This document shows, one piece after another, positions 1 to 8,800 of a stretch of 64,000 bases of DNA. The position numbers and the translations under genes were made by a program. The stretch's first letter is position 1; the number at the start of each line of letters is the position of its first letter. Location of the stretch: assembly GCA_964370735.1 (NCBI GenBank), contig CAYJLC010000008.1:1-64000 (forward strand), written 5' to 3'. Below the pieces are notes generated by a model. The model made no database searches. It had not been told where the DNA came from and saw only the letters and a program-made list of their open reading frames with translations. The stretch comes from CAYJLC01 sp964370735. GTDB taxonomy: Bacteria; Bacillota; Clostridia; Oscillospirales; Butyricicoccaceae.

Positions 1-1
1 C

Positions 2-160
2 GACGATATCGATGATAATGATGATTTAGACGACGACAACGATGATATCGATGATATTGACGATTTAGATGATGACAACGATGATGATAATGACGATGAT
101 GACGACGACAACGATGATGATAATGACGATTCAGACGACGACGATGACAACGATGACTAA
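2..160 (+). CDS. C-terminal end of an Asp/Asn-rich acidic protein (5' end outside window)
   Basis: An open frame runs in from the left edge and ends at TAA 158-160. The visible 52 residues are almost only Asp and Asn with a few Ile, Leu and one Ser, so this is a very acidic, probably disordered tail. The DNA is correspondingly simple (GAT/GAC/AAC triplets). Acidic tails of this kind occur in several unrelated Firmicutes proteins, for example the RNA polymerase delta subunit, but nothing here identifies the family. The gene is followed by a good terminator at 193-228, which supports this being a real gene end. Function not assigned. Confidence 0.6.
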   Translation, partial: DDIDDNDDLDDDNDDIDDIDDLDDDNDDDNDDDDDDNDDDNDDSDDDDDNDD

Positions 161-192
161 GCATTCTTCTATCCCTACCTTACTATAAAATG

Positions 193-228
193 TATAGCCG
201 ATAATTGCGTCGGCTATATATTTTTTTT
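193..228 (+). terminator. Rho-independent terminator of the acidic-tail gene
   Basis: A perfect 9-bp stem (TATAGCCGA 193-201 with TCGGCTATA 210-218) with an 8-nt loop is followed by a run of T at 221-228. It lies 33 nt after the stop codon. The remaining sequence up to 505 holds the two promoters described separately and a small imperfect hairpin (TTTGTC 330-335 with GACAAA 355-360); I see no gene in it. Confidence 0.85.
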
Positions 229-241
229 ACAAAAATTTTAA

Positions 242-275
242 ATGTAACTAAAATGTAACGATTTTGTGATATAAT
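242..275 (+). promoter_or_regulatory. Distal promoter with PhoB/PhoP-like direct-repeat box
   Basis: TGTAAC occurs twice, at 243-248 and 254-259, in direct orientation with an 11-bp period, where a -35 element would be. A perfect -10 TATAAT follows at 270-275. On the other strand the pair reads TTACA-N6-TTACA, close to the PhoP/PhoB type of box bound by OmpR-family response regulators. The same 23 nt (242-264) recur at 25042-25064 before the giant surface protein gene. A transcript from here would carry a leader of about 220 nt into the regulator gene at 506. Assignment to a PhoB/PhoP-family regulator is inference. Confidence 0.6.
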
Positions 276-457
276 GTAAATAAGTCAAAATGGGAGTATT
301 ATATATTTTATTTAAAAATTATATCATTATTTGTCAAAGACTAAATTGTCTGTGGACAAAAAAATCCTAATTGCAAGCATATTTTAAGCTACAAACGACA
401 GTAAATGTTAACAAAATATGATTTATTGTAACTTTTTAAAATAATTGTGATTTGGTA

Positions 458-486
458 TTGATATTGTTTGAAATATTTATTATAAT
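458..486 (+). promoter_or_regulatory. Proximal promoter of the BTAD/GGDEF-like regulator
   Basis: TTGATA at 458-463 and TATAAT at 481-486 are separated by exactly 17 bp. The ribosome binding site AGGAGGG follows at 494-500 and the ATG at 506. The promoter lies inside the longest open frame (TTG at 452), which shows that the upstream TTG is not the start used from this promoter. Confidence 0.8.
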
Positions 487-505
487 AAAAGCAAGGAGGG
501 GAAGA

Positions 506-1672
506 ATGGAAAAAACTATAATAACAACGTTTGGCGATTTCAATATAGTTTCTAATGACAAGCAGTATGCTGAAAAATTGGCAATCGCTAGGAAGAAAAA
601 GATTTTTTTAGAATTATTAATAGCGAATAAAGACAACCCTACTTCGGTTGATGATATTTGTTTTTCTATAAATAATAGTGATTTTGCAGATGAAATGAAT
701 GCAAATACATTAAAAACACTTGTGAGTAGAATTAGAAAAGAACTTTCCGAATATGGGCTAGAGGACAGTATTAAAACATCTCGTATGGCATATAATTGGC
801 AATCGACAGAAAATGTAGATTTAGACTGTGAGATTTTTGAAAATGCTTGTAACATTATCAAAGAATTAACTCATTTAACACCAGAATATCACTCGGCTAT
901 GAAATCGATGATAGACGTTTATAATGGGTACTTTTTAGAAAATACTGATGCTATTAATGACATTTTGCAAAAAAGAAATGATTATCATAAATTATTCTTG
1001 GAAAATGTGAAAAAATATATAGGTTTACTTACGCTATCGAACAATAATAATGAAATTATCAAGGTATGTAAGAAAGTAACATCGATTTTTCCAGATGAAA
1101 TCTTTATAAATGTAGAACTTATGATAGCACTGCTTAAAGCAGGAAAAACGTCGGAAGCTATCACTCAATTTAGATATATTTCTGCATTTGATAGAAGTGT
1201 TTTGAGCGAAGAATATAAAGAAAAAATCGTAATGTTTTACAGACAGCTTTCTAAAAATGATAAAAAATCAAAAAGCAATTTAGAATTTATCTGCGAGAGT
1301 TTGAGCAAGAGTAGCGACGAAACGGGTGCTTTTATCTGTGATTATTCTTTGTTTAAAGATATATTTAAAATTTATATGAGCAATTTATCGCGAAAAAGTC
1401 TTGGCATATACCTTGCAGTTGTAAGCATTAGGCCAAAAATTGACGAAGATATTAACATTGTTGATGAGGCAATGGAGCGACTTCTTGAAACTTTAAGAAG
1501 TGGACTTCGTTGTGGAGATACTATTTCACGATATAATTCTACGCAATATTCGATTTTATTGCCAACGATTGGCTCAAATGAAATCGGAGAACTTGTTATG
1601 GGTCGTATTATCGAAAGATATAAAAATAACCAATTTGATGTATCTTACAAGTTAACACCACTGAAAAATTAA
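506..1672 (+). CDS. SARP/BTAD-like transcriptional regulator with degenerate C-terminal GGDEF domain
   Basis: Start chosen at ATG 506 because AGGAGGG sits 6 nt upstream and a consensus promoter ends at 486; product 388 aa. Residues 1-90 look like a winged-helix DNA-binding domain of the OmpR/SARP type, and about 95-250 is a helical region resembling the bacterial transcriptional activator domain (TPR-like). The last ~110 residues look like a GGDEF fold: an LRxGDxxxRY lead-in followed by NSTQYSILLP (about 344-353) where an active diguanylate cyclase would have GGDEF plus ILLP. The catalytic/metal residues are therefore lost, so a sensory or protein-interaction role is more likely than c-di-GMP synthesis. 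No signal peptide or membrane segment. The target genes are unknown; the following gene on the other strand is an EAL phosphodiesterase. Confidence 0.72.
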   Translation: MEKTIITTFGDFNIVSNDKQYAEKLAIARKKKIFLELLIANKDNPTSVDDICFSINNSDFADEMNANTLKTLVSRIRKELSEYGLEDSIKTSRMAYNWQSTENVDLDCEIFENACNIIKELTHLTPEYHSAMKSMIDVYNGYFLENTDAINDILQKRNDYHKLFLENVKKYIGLLTLSNNNNEIIKVCKKVTSIFPDEIFINVELMIALLKAGKTSEAITQFRYISAFDRSVLSEEYKEKIVMFYRQLSKNDKKSKSNLEFICESLSKSSDETGAFICDYSLFKDIFKIYMSNLSRKSLGIYLAVVSIRPKIDEDINIVDEAMERLLETLRSGLRCGDTISRYNSTQYSILLPTIGSNEIGELVMGRIIERYKNNQFDVSYKLTPLKN

Positions 1673-1674
1673 TT

Positions 1675-1702
1675 AAAGGAACGATTTACTCGTTCCTTTT
1701 TT
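1675..1702 (+). terminator. Rho-independent terminator of the BTAD-type regulator
   Basis: A perfect 10-bp stem (AAAGGAACGA 1675-1684 with TCGTTCCTTT 1690-1699), 5-nt loop and a T run 1697-1702, directly after the stop codon. Confidence 0.9.
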
Positions 1703-1708
1703 GCGCAC

Positions 1709-1739
1709 AAAAATGGCTGTCGCTATTGCAACAGCCATT
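1709..1739 (-). terminator. Terminator of the EAL protein gene, CTGTCGC-type hairpin
   Basis: AATGGCTGT (1712-1720) pairs with ACAGCCATT (1731-1739), with two further GC pairs inside and a tatt loop. Reading on the minus strand the stem is followed by TTTTT (1713-1709). The stem core is shared with hairpins at 24479-24499, 55362-55396 and 60921-60950. Confidence 0.8.
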
Positions 1740-1743
1740 AAAT

Positions 1744-3975
1744 TTATAAAGTTTTAGGCATTATATCTGCATATTTTTCTTCAAAATCTGAAATTGACAT
1801 TGGTTTTGCATAGTAATAACCTTGAATAGCATCACAATTTATCGATTTAAGGAATTCGATTTGTTCAGTAGTTTCAATACCTTCAGCGACAACATAAAGA
1901 TTTAAGTTATGAGATAATTTCACAATACCATCGATAAGCATATCACTACGTTCGTGAGAGTTATCAGTATTACTAAAGAAACTCCTATCCATTTTTAAAA
2001 TATCTACTTTAAGATTTTTCAAAAGACTTAAAGAAGAATATCCTGAACCGAAATCATCAATCGAGATTTTGAACCCTAAATCATGCATTTGCTTAAATAA
2101 TGCTCGTATAAGGTGTTCGCTTTCTATCGCAGTAGATTCAGTTAATTCTATTTCGATAAGATGATGAGGGATATTGTATTTGTCGACAATTCGGACTAGT
2201 TCAGAAAGGAAATCTGGAGCATGTATAGTAAGTCTAGAACAATTTATTGAAATTGGAAGATAGGAAATTCCTCTATCCATCCAGTCTTGCATTAGTATAC
2301 AAGTTTGTTCTAGAATATGTTTATCAAGCTCGATTATGAATCCATTTTTCTCAAATAGAGGGATAAACTCATTAGGATAAACAATATTTCCATCAGACTC
2401 AAACCAGCGAACTAGTGCTTCGGCACCGATAATTTTTTCATTATCCACACTGAATTTTGGTTGCAAGAATACTTTATACTCGTTGTTTTTAAGAGCAAAA
2501 TTCATTTTATTAGAAATACTTACATCTGAAATAAGTTTATTTTTGTAATCTTCGTCATAATCATAAACTTCGGAAGTTTTCCCAGTTTTCGACATACTAT
2601 GTGCTAAAGTGACTTTGTTTATGATATCCGAAACATCGGTTTCAGAATTTTCAATATTATATCGTCCGTATCTGAATAAAATATTATAATTACCGATTTC
2701 AGGAACAGTCTTCTGATAAAACTGCTCATAAATAGATGTTCTTTTTTCTACATCGGCTAAAAATTTAGTTTCTGCAAAAGCGATGTATTCATCAACTCCT
2801 ACTCTTGCAACAATAAGCGAAGGTTCGTTTGCACTGTCGCCGACAAGTTTTGCAACTTTTAATATTTTATTGCCGACTTCAAAGCCGAATAGTTCATTTA
2901 TAATTTTAAAATTTACGATGTCGAATTTTAAAACGGTATAGTTTTTGGTTGGATTTTTAATAAGAGTAGATTGAATGTCTTTTTTTAGTTTAACCATATT
3001 AGGTAATTCTGTCAGTTGGTCGTAAAAGGCAGTTTTTTCTAATTTTTTTACAGAACGTGATTGAGAGAACCAAATATAAACAATTAATATGATTAAAAAC
3101 CAGTAAATTGCTTGACAAATATATTGAAGTTGCTCTACTGCAACAGAAAGTTCGTCATTAATTACGCGTTGCTCAATACTTACAGCTAAAGACCATTCGG
3201 TTTTATCGATAGGAGCATAAACTAAGAGTTTTGGTATTCCTTCGTGTGTGTATGAAAACCCACCACTATTTCCAGCTTGGGCATTTTCTAGCGCTACATT
3301 AATATTATCGTATCCAAGGTATTTTAAATCTTGTGTAGACACGTTATTTCCGTCTAAATAAGAATGGTCAGATGTGAAAATTACTTCTAAATCATAGTTA
3401 ACAATGAAAGTGACCCCATATCCATTGGTCGTAGTCATAACATCTTGGTAAAAATGCTCAAAGCTCTCTTCGCTTAGTAAAACAGCAACAGTTTCGCCAT
3501 TTTTTGCTATAGGAACTGCCAGTTTGAAGACATATTCCGATGGTGCAGTTGAAGAAACACATTTTGAAACAACAAAATCATTGCTAAAAGCACCTAAATA
3601 GGAGTTACAATTGTTAAACTCAAGTTCACTTCCGTTATTTGAAATACCAGATCCATCAAGGTCGATATAAAATAAGTTAGGGAATTTTTGTGCGTGTGAT
3701 TGGCTTTCGAAATATTCTAAGGCGTTATCTTTTGTGATATTTTGTGCTGACATAGATTGTGCAATTAAACTCAAATCAGTTTCACGTTCATCGATAGTTT
3801 TCTCAAGAGAAAGCTCTAATTGTGCTACGATTTCTTCCATTTCTCTCATAGTAGAGTTTAAAACTGCTTGACCAGCAGAGTATTGGAACCAGTTTGCAAG
3901 AAATGCAATGACAAGTGTTACAAGCACAACTGTGATAGTTGTAAACATTTTAGATTTTTGTTCATAAGAATTCAA
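1744..3975 (-). CDS. Membrane-bound Cache-GGDEF-EAL protein, probable c-di-GMP phosphodiesterase
   Basis: The open frame extends to 4071 but the -35 box lies at 4066-4071 and AAGGAG precedes TTG 3975 by 8 nt, so a TTG start at 3975 (743 aa) is preferred. Order: TM helix about 10-32, an extracellular sensor of dCache type (30-285), TM helix about 288-305, GGDEF domain (325-475), EAL domain (495-740). The GGDEF signature is degraded to RVGVDEY. The EAL domain keeps its signature set: EALVRW (about 517), SINCSR, ELTES, DDFGSG, LKMDRSF, AEGIET, QGYYYAKP. It should hydrolyse c-di-GMP in response to an external ligand, with the GGDEF part as a regulatory module. Own promoter and terminator, so monocistronic. 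Confidence 0.88.
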   Translation of the reverse strand: MNSYEQKSKMFTTITVVLVTLVIAFLANWFQYSAGQAVLNSTMREMEEIVAQLELSLEKTIDERETDLSLIAQSMSAQNITKDNALEYFESQSHAQKFPNLFYIDLDGSGISNNGSELEFNNCNSYLGAFSNDFVVSKCVSSTAPSEYVFKLAVPIAKNGETVAVLLSEESFEHFYQDVMTTTNGYGVTFIVNYDLEVIFTSDHSYLDGNNVSTQDLKYLGYDNINVALENAQAGNSGGFSYTHEGIPKLLVYAPIDKTEWSLAVSIEQRVINDELSVAVEQLQYICQAIYWFLIILIVYIWFSQSRSVKKLEKTAFYDQLTELPNMVKLKKDIQSTLIKNPTKNYTVLKFDIVNFKIINELFGFEVGNKILKVAKLVGDSANEPSLIVARVGVDEYIAFAETKFLADVEKRTSIYEQFYQKTVPEIGNYNILFRYGRYNIENSETDVSDIINKVTLAHSMSKTGKTSEVYDYDEDYKNKLISDVSISNKMNFALKNNEYKVFLQPKFSVDNEKIIGAEALVRWFESDGNIVYPNEFIPLFEKNGFIIELDKHILEQTCILMQDWMDRGISYLPISINCSRLTIHAPDFLSELVRIVDKYNIPHHLIEIELTESTAIESEHLIRALFKQMHDLGFKISIDDFGSGYSSLSLLKNLKVDILKMDRSFFSNTDNSHERSDMLIDGIVKLSHNLNLYVVAEGIETTEQIEFLKSINCDAIQGYYYAKPMSISDFEEKYADIMPKTL

Positions 3976-4042
3976 TATATCAGCTCCTTTCGCTAAATTT
4001 ATATAAAAAGAATAACAATTTAAGATTTTTCGTACCCTATAT

Positions 4043-4071
4043 ATTGTATCGAATTTTGTCGAAAAAGTCAA
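4043..4071 (-). promoter_or_regulatory. Promoter of the Cache-GGDEF-EAL gene
   Basis: On the minus strand TTGACT (4071-4066) and TACAAT (4048-4043) are 17 bp apart. The -35 box overlaps the ATG at 4071, which rules that ATG out as the start used from this promoter. Confidence 0.75.
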
Positions 4072-4237
4072 TGCCTAAGAGCAAAAAATGCTAATTGTTT
4101 CACGACTTTTAAAGCCTTATTCACAATATTGCCAAAATTTTACAATAGCAGAAAGATATTGTTGTGAGTATTTATGCAGAATTAAAAAATGCTATTTTAC
4201 AACGAAAAATTTATTATACTAAATGTATAATAATTGC

Positions 4238-4264
4238 AAAAATTCCCTGTGTGTAAACAGGGAA
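4238..4264 (-). terminator. Terminator of the MATE exporter gene
   Basis: TTCCCTGT (4243-4250) pairs with ACAGGGAA (4257-4264) around a 6-nt loop; on the minus strand the stem runs into a T-rich tract at 4244-4238. It follows the stop codon of the MATE gene at once. Confidence 0.75.
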
Positions 4265-4269
4265 TAAAA

Positions 4270-5652
4270 TTAACTCACAAAGTGTTTGTCTAAGTGTTTT
4301 TTAAATTTTAGAAGTAAAATTATTGATACAACTGATGTTAATAAATCGGCAAATGGCTGTGCATAATAAATGCCGTCAATTCCTATTGTCATACAGAATA
4401 CAAAGATTGCAGGGATGTATAAAATTCCTTGACGAGATACGGCGATTATTGCGCCTTGTTTTCCGTTGCCTGTCGCTTGGAATGTCAGCATTGAAAAATA
4501 AGTTAGTCCGATTAATATGAAGAATATATTGTTATAACGAATAAATCTAGCGCCGACAGCGATAGTTTCTGCATCTGTTGTGAATGCACCGATTAAATTA
4601 GGAGCGATAAAGTGAATTAAAACAGTCATTGAAATTGTAAAGATTGTCAGCGTTGAAAGAGTAAATTTGAACGCATCGTTAAAGCGCTTGCGATTTTTTG
4701 CACCATAACAATAAGAGGCGATTGGTTGGTAGCCTTGCAAATATCCTAAAATGCTGAATTGTAGCATCATAGTGATTTTTAAAACTAAACCATAAGCCGA
4801 TTGAATGGTAGCACCCACATCAACGCTTGGTGCGAAGGCTACGGCAGCATTATTTGTAATAGAAACAGCAATTGTGCTTAAAATCTGCGTAACACCGATT
4901 GGTGCGCCAGAACGAAGAACTTCGCCCATTACATTTTCTTTAAATGTGAAGTATTTAAACTTAAGTTTAGACTTCATTTTTCCTGTGAAATAGAAGAAAC
5001 TTATGAAAGCAAAACTAAGCCCTTGTGCGATAGTAGTAGCAAGAGATGCGCCTTCAAGTCCCATATTTAAACCAAATCCGTTTAAATCAAACATAAAAAT
5101 TGGGTCTAAAATGATATTTGAAATTGCACCGATAGAAAGTGCCGTCATAGAAAGCATGGCTTTTGTTTCTGCCCTTGCAATATTATTAAAAGTTTGGTTT
5201 GGAATAGAAAAAACAGAGCCGACATACATCCAAACACCATATTCTTTCGCGTGTTCCATAACAGCTTCGGTAGTACCGAAAAGGGTGAAAATAGGTTCAA
5301 TAAAAATTAGACCTAAAAACATAAACAAAAAGCCGGAAATAAATGAAATAAATATCGATGTAGACGCAAGTTTATTTGCATATTCATCTTTAGCAGCGCC
5401 GAAGGCACGTCCGATAGCAGCGGCAGAACCAGCGCCTAGAATTTGTCCAATTGCAGACATTAATGTCATAATAGGGAATGCAACAGCAATTGCGTTTAGT
5501 GCGAGTTTATCGTCTAAAAGACCGATGAAATAAGTGTCAACAAGGTTATAAATTGCCATAATCAGCATACCAGCGATAGCAGGCAGGCCTATTTTCATTA
5601 CTGCTTTAGGGATGGGCATTTCGCCTAAAACATCATTATTTAATGTGCTCAT
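4270..5652 (-). CDS. MATE family efflux transporter
   Basis: Start at ATG 5652, preceded by AAGGAG at 6 nt; the longer open frame to 5709 would overlap the promoter. Product 460 aa with about twelve hydrophobic segments, the usual MATE size. The N-terminal stretch around residues 15-45 (KIGLPAIAGMLIMAIYNLVD, then TYFIG) is typical of the MATE family, and the same fold repeats in the second half. Family members export drugs, dyes or metabolites across the cytoplasmic membrane using Na+ or H+ gradients; the substrate cannot be told from the sequence. The promoter carries a perfect inverted repeat over the -10 box, so expression is probably controlled by a dimeric repressor encoded elsewhere. 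Confidence 0.93.
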   Translation of the reverse strand: MSTLNNDVLGEMPIPKAVMKIGLPAIAGMLIMAIYNLVDTYFIGLLDDKLALNAIAVAFPIMTLMSAIGQILGAGSAAAIGRAFGAAKDEYANKLASTSIFISFISGFLFMFLGLIFIEPIFTLFGTTEAVMEHAKEYGVWMYVGSVFSIPNQTFNNIARAETKAMLSMTALSIGAISNIILDPIFMFDLNGFGLNMGLEGASLATTIAQGLSFAFISFFYFTGKMKSKLKFKYFTFKENVMGEVLRSGAPIGVTQILSTIAVSITNNAAVAFAPSVDVGATIQSAYGLVLKITMMLQFSILGYLQGYQPIASYCYGAKNRKRFNDAFKFTLSTLTIFTISMTVLIHFIAPNLIGAFTTDAETIAVGARFIRYNNIFFILIGLTYFSMLTFQATGNGKQGAIIAVSRQGILYIPAIFVFCMTIGIDGIYYAQPFADLLTSVVSIILLLKFKKHLDKHFVS

Positions 5653-5667
5653 TAAATTCTCCTTAGA

Positions 5668-5709
5668 ATGTGATAAGATGATTATATCACATAATTTAAG
5701 AAAATTCAA
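5668..5709 (-). promoter_or_regulatory. MATE gene promoter overlapped by a palindromic operator
   Basis: On the minus strand TTGAAT (5709-5704) and TATAAT (5686-5681) are 17 bp apart. A perfect 8-bp inverted repeat, ATGTGATA (5668-5675) and TATCACAT (5685-5692) with a 9-bp spacer, covers the -10 box and start site. This geometry suits a MarR- or TetR-like dimer blocking transcription; the regulator is not in the window. Confidence 0.65.
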
Positions 5710-5764
5710 TAAAAATCATAAAAAGGGAAAAAATCTACAATTTTTTTATACTTTTTCTAAAAAT

Positions 5765-5806
5765 ATATGATATACTATTTAAAAACGATAAAAAATATGA
5801 TATACT
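5765..5806 (+). repeat. 12-bp direct repeat containing duplicated -10-like boxes upstream of mfd
   Basis: ATATGATATACT occurs at 5765-5776 and 5795-5806, a period of 30 bp, and each copy contains TATACT as a possible -10 hexamer. The mfd ATG follows at 5835. The copies probably give two alternative start sites for mfd; no strong -35 is visible for either. Confidence 0.5.
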
Positions 5807-5834
5807 TAAGAGCGATTAAAGAAAAGGGTAAAGT

Positions 5835-8800
5835 ATGGAAAATTTAGCAAATATAATAAGTGAATTAAAAGAGTATAATGATATTATAAAATCTTTGCAG
5901 AAAAACGAAAGTCCTGTGCTTGTTTGTGGTATTTCTGGTGTGCATAAAGCAAATATTGTATCGAACATAAACCTTGAAACCAATAAACAATGCCTCATTA
6001 TCACTGCAAACGACAGTGTTTCGCAGAGAATGGCGAAAGATGTAGAGGAATTTACATTAAAAAAACCACTTGTTTTGTCGATGAAAGAATTTGTGTTTCA
6101 CAACATATTGTCGTCGTCTAGAGAACAAGAGAGAAAGAGAATTTCATCACTTTCGAAGATAAAATCACATAAAGGCGTGATTATCGCGACGATTGATAGC
6201 ATAATGCAGGCGACTATTCCACCGAAAGTGCTAGAAAATTCGGCTTTTGAGATAAAATCGGGTGAAGAATATAAAATAAATGCACTGCTTGAAAAATTGG
6301 TGTCCTTAGGATACACAAGATGCATGCAAATAGAGGGCGAAAGCCAGTTTTCGCTTAGGGGAGGTATTTTGGATATCTTCCCTGTGTCCTATGCCCATCC
6401 TATTAGAATTGAATTTTTTGACGATGAGGTAGACACGATTTCGTATTTCGATGTGCAAACACAAAGAAGAACGACTAGCGTAGAAAGTTTTAAAATTCTG
6501 CCCGTTTCAGAAGTTTTACCTCATTTTTCTGACGATGGAGTTTCTGGTTTAATTGAAAAATTAGAGCAAAAACTATCTGGAAAGCTTACAGAGGAGCAAA
6601 AATTTAATGTAAACTCTGATATTGAAAAACTGAAGAATTTAAGCACTTTTCCAACTATTGACCGTTATACTCCGATGGTTTATGATAGGATTTATACGAT
6701 TTTAGACTATTTGCATGATGATGCTTTTGTATTTTTTGATGACTTAAATCGTGTGAATGAGCAGGCCGATATTTACTACAAACGCTTTTATGAGGACTTT
6801 GTTTCGCTTTGTGAGCGTGGTATTTTACTGCCTGAAAACAAAGAATTTTTAGTGGATTTCATTCATTTAAGCAAAAAAATGAAAAATATCGTAGTGTTAG
6901 ACACTTTTTTACAAAAAAACCATAATGTTTTGCCGAAAAGTATAATTAATATCACAACAAAACAACTTCCGGCATACTCGGCAAATACTGAGCTTGCAAA
7001 AAATGACATCGAGTATTACCACCAAATGGGGTATAAAGTAATTATTTTGTGCAAAGGCGATGTAAAAGCGAAGGCGCTGGCTGGTATTTTGCAACCACTT
7101 CCAGTAAAAATCACCCAAACTCCGAAATATGACATCAATATTATCGACGGTAGCCTGTCGGCTGGTTTTGAATACCCTGAAATTAAGCTTGCTGTAATTA
7201 CCGAAGGGCAGATTTTTGCGAAAAAAGAAGTGAAAAAGGTTCGAAAAACCAACAGAGAGCATGTTAAGTCATACACAGACCTTGTGGTGGGCGATATTGT
7301 CGTTCACGAGGAGCATGGTATTGGAAAATTTGTCGGTATGGAGAAAATATTAGTCGACGGTTTTGAGCGTGATTATGTGAAAATGGCATTCGCAGGGACA
7401 GATACGCTATATGTTTCGGCTGGAAATCTTAATTTAATCTCGAAATATATCGGTTCTGGTGGCGAAGATAAGCCAGTTCGACTTACAAAGCTTGGTGGTG
7501 CCGAGTGGCAGAAAACCAAATATAAAGCGAAGTCTTCGGCGAAAGAACTTGCGAAATATCTTATTGAATTGTATGCAAAAAGACTGAAACTAGAGGGTTT
7601 TCCGTTTGAAAAAGACGATGTTTGGCAAGAAGATTTTGAAAAATCGTTCCCTTATGAAGAAACTGACGACCAGTTGCGTTCGGTAGCTGAAATCAAAAAA
7701 GACATGGAAAGCACTGTTCCGATGGACAGACTGCTTTGTGGTGACGTTGGTTTTGGTAAGACGGAAGTTGCGTTAAGGGCTGTTATGAAATGCATAATGA
7801 GTGGCAAGCAATCGGCGATTTTAGTGCCGACGACAGTTCTTGCAAGGCAACATTATCTGACAGCAAGTCAGCGTTTTAACGGATATCCTGTAAAGATTGA
7901 GTTTATTTCTAGATTTAAAACGAAAAAAGAAGAATTTGCAATTTTAGAGCGACTAAAGCAGGGGAAAATAGATTTAATTATAGGAACTCACAAACTTTTC
8001 TCGAAAGAAATAAAATTTAATGACCTAGGGCTACTTATTATAGACGAGGAACAAAGATTTGGGGTTGCCCATAAAGAAAAGCTTAAACAAATTGGCGAAA
8101 ATATAGATGTTTTAACACTTAGTGCAACGCCTATTCCGAGGACGCTTAATATGGCGCTGTCTGGAATTCGCGATATGTCGGTTCTAGAAGAAGCTCCGCA
8201 TAATAGGCAACCAGTGGAAACTTATGTGCTTGAATATGATTTTGGGGTGATAATCGACGCTATAAGACGTGAGATGCTTAGAAATGGGCAATGTTTTTAC
8301 CTGTATAATTTTATTGATAGTATAGATATTGTCGCTGGAAAAATTGCACGCGAACTTCCAGAGGCAAATATTGCAGTAGCGCATGGACGAATGACACAAA
8401 AAGAACTTTCGAATATTATGTCGCGAATGAATGACGGCGAAATAGACGTGCTGGTGTCGACGACTATCATTGAAACAGGGATTGATATTTCTAATGCGAA
8501 CACTTTAATTATTGAGAATGCCGATAGGCTTGGGCTTGCGCAATTACACCAAATTCGTGGTCGTGTTGGACGTTCAAATCGTGTGGCTTATGCATATTTA
8601 ACTTATCAAACAGGAAAAGTTTTATCGGAAATTGCAAGCAAAAGGCTGTCGGCAATACGCGAATTTGCTGAATTTGGTTCAGGGTTTAAAATTGCTATGC
8701 GTGATTTAGAAATTCGTGGTGCTGGTTCTGTTTTAGGAGAAAGACAGAGCGGACATCTTGCAAATATCGGTTATGAACTTTATTTAAAACTGCTTGAAGA

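Noticed and set aside
452..505. Upstream TTG start for the BTAD-type regulator
   Set aside because: The proximal promoter (458-486) lies within this extension and the strong ribosome binding site serves ATG 506.
436..861. Antisense open frame of 141 codons opposite the regulator gene
   Set aside because: No ribosome binding site and no family resemblance; it mirrors the low-GC coding strand.
5003..5533. 176-codon plus-strand frame opposite the MATE gene
   Set aside because: Shadow of a membrane protein gene; no start signals.
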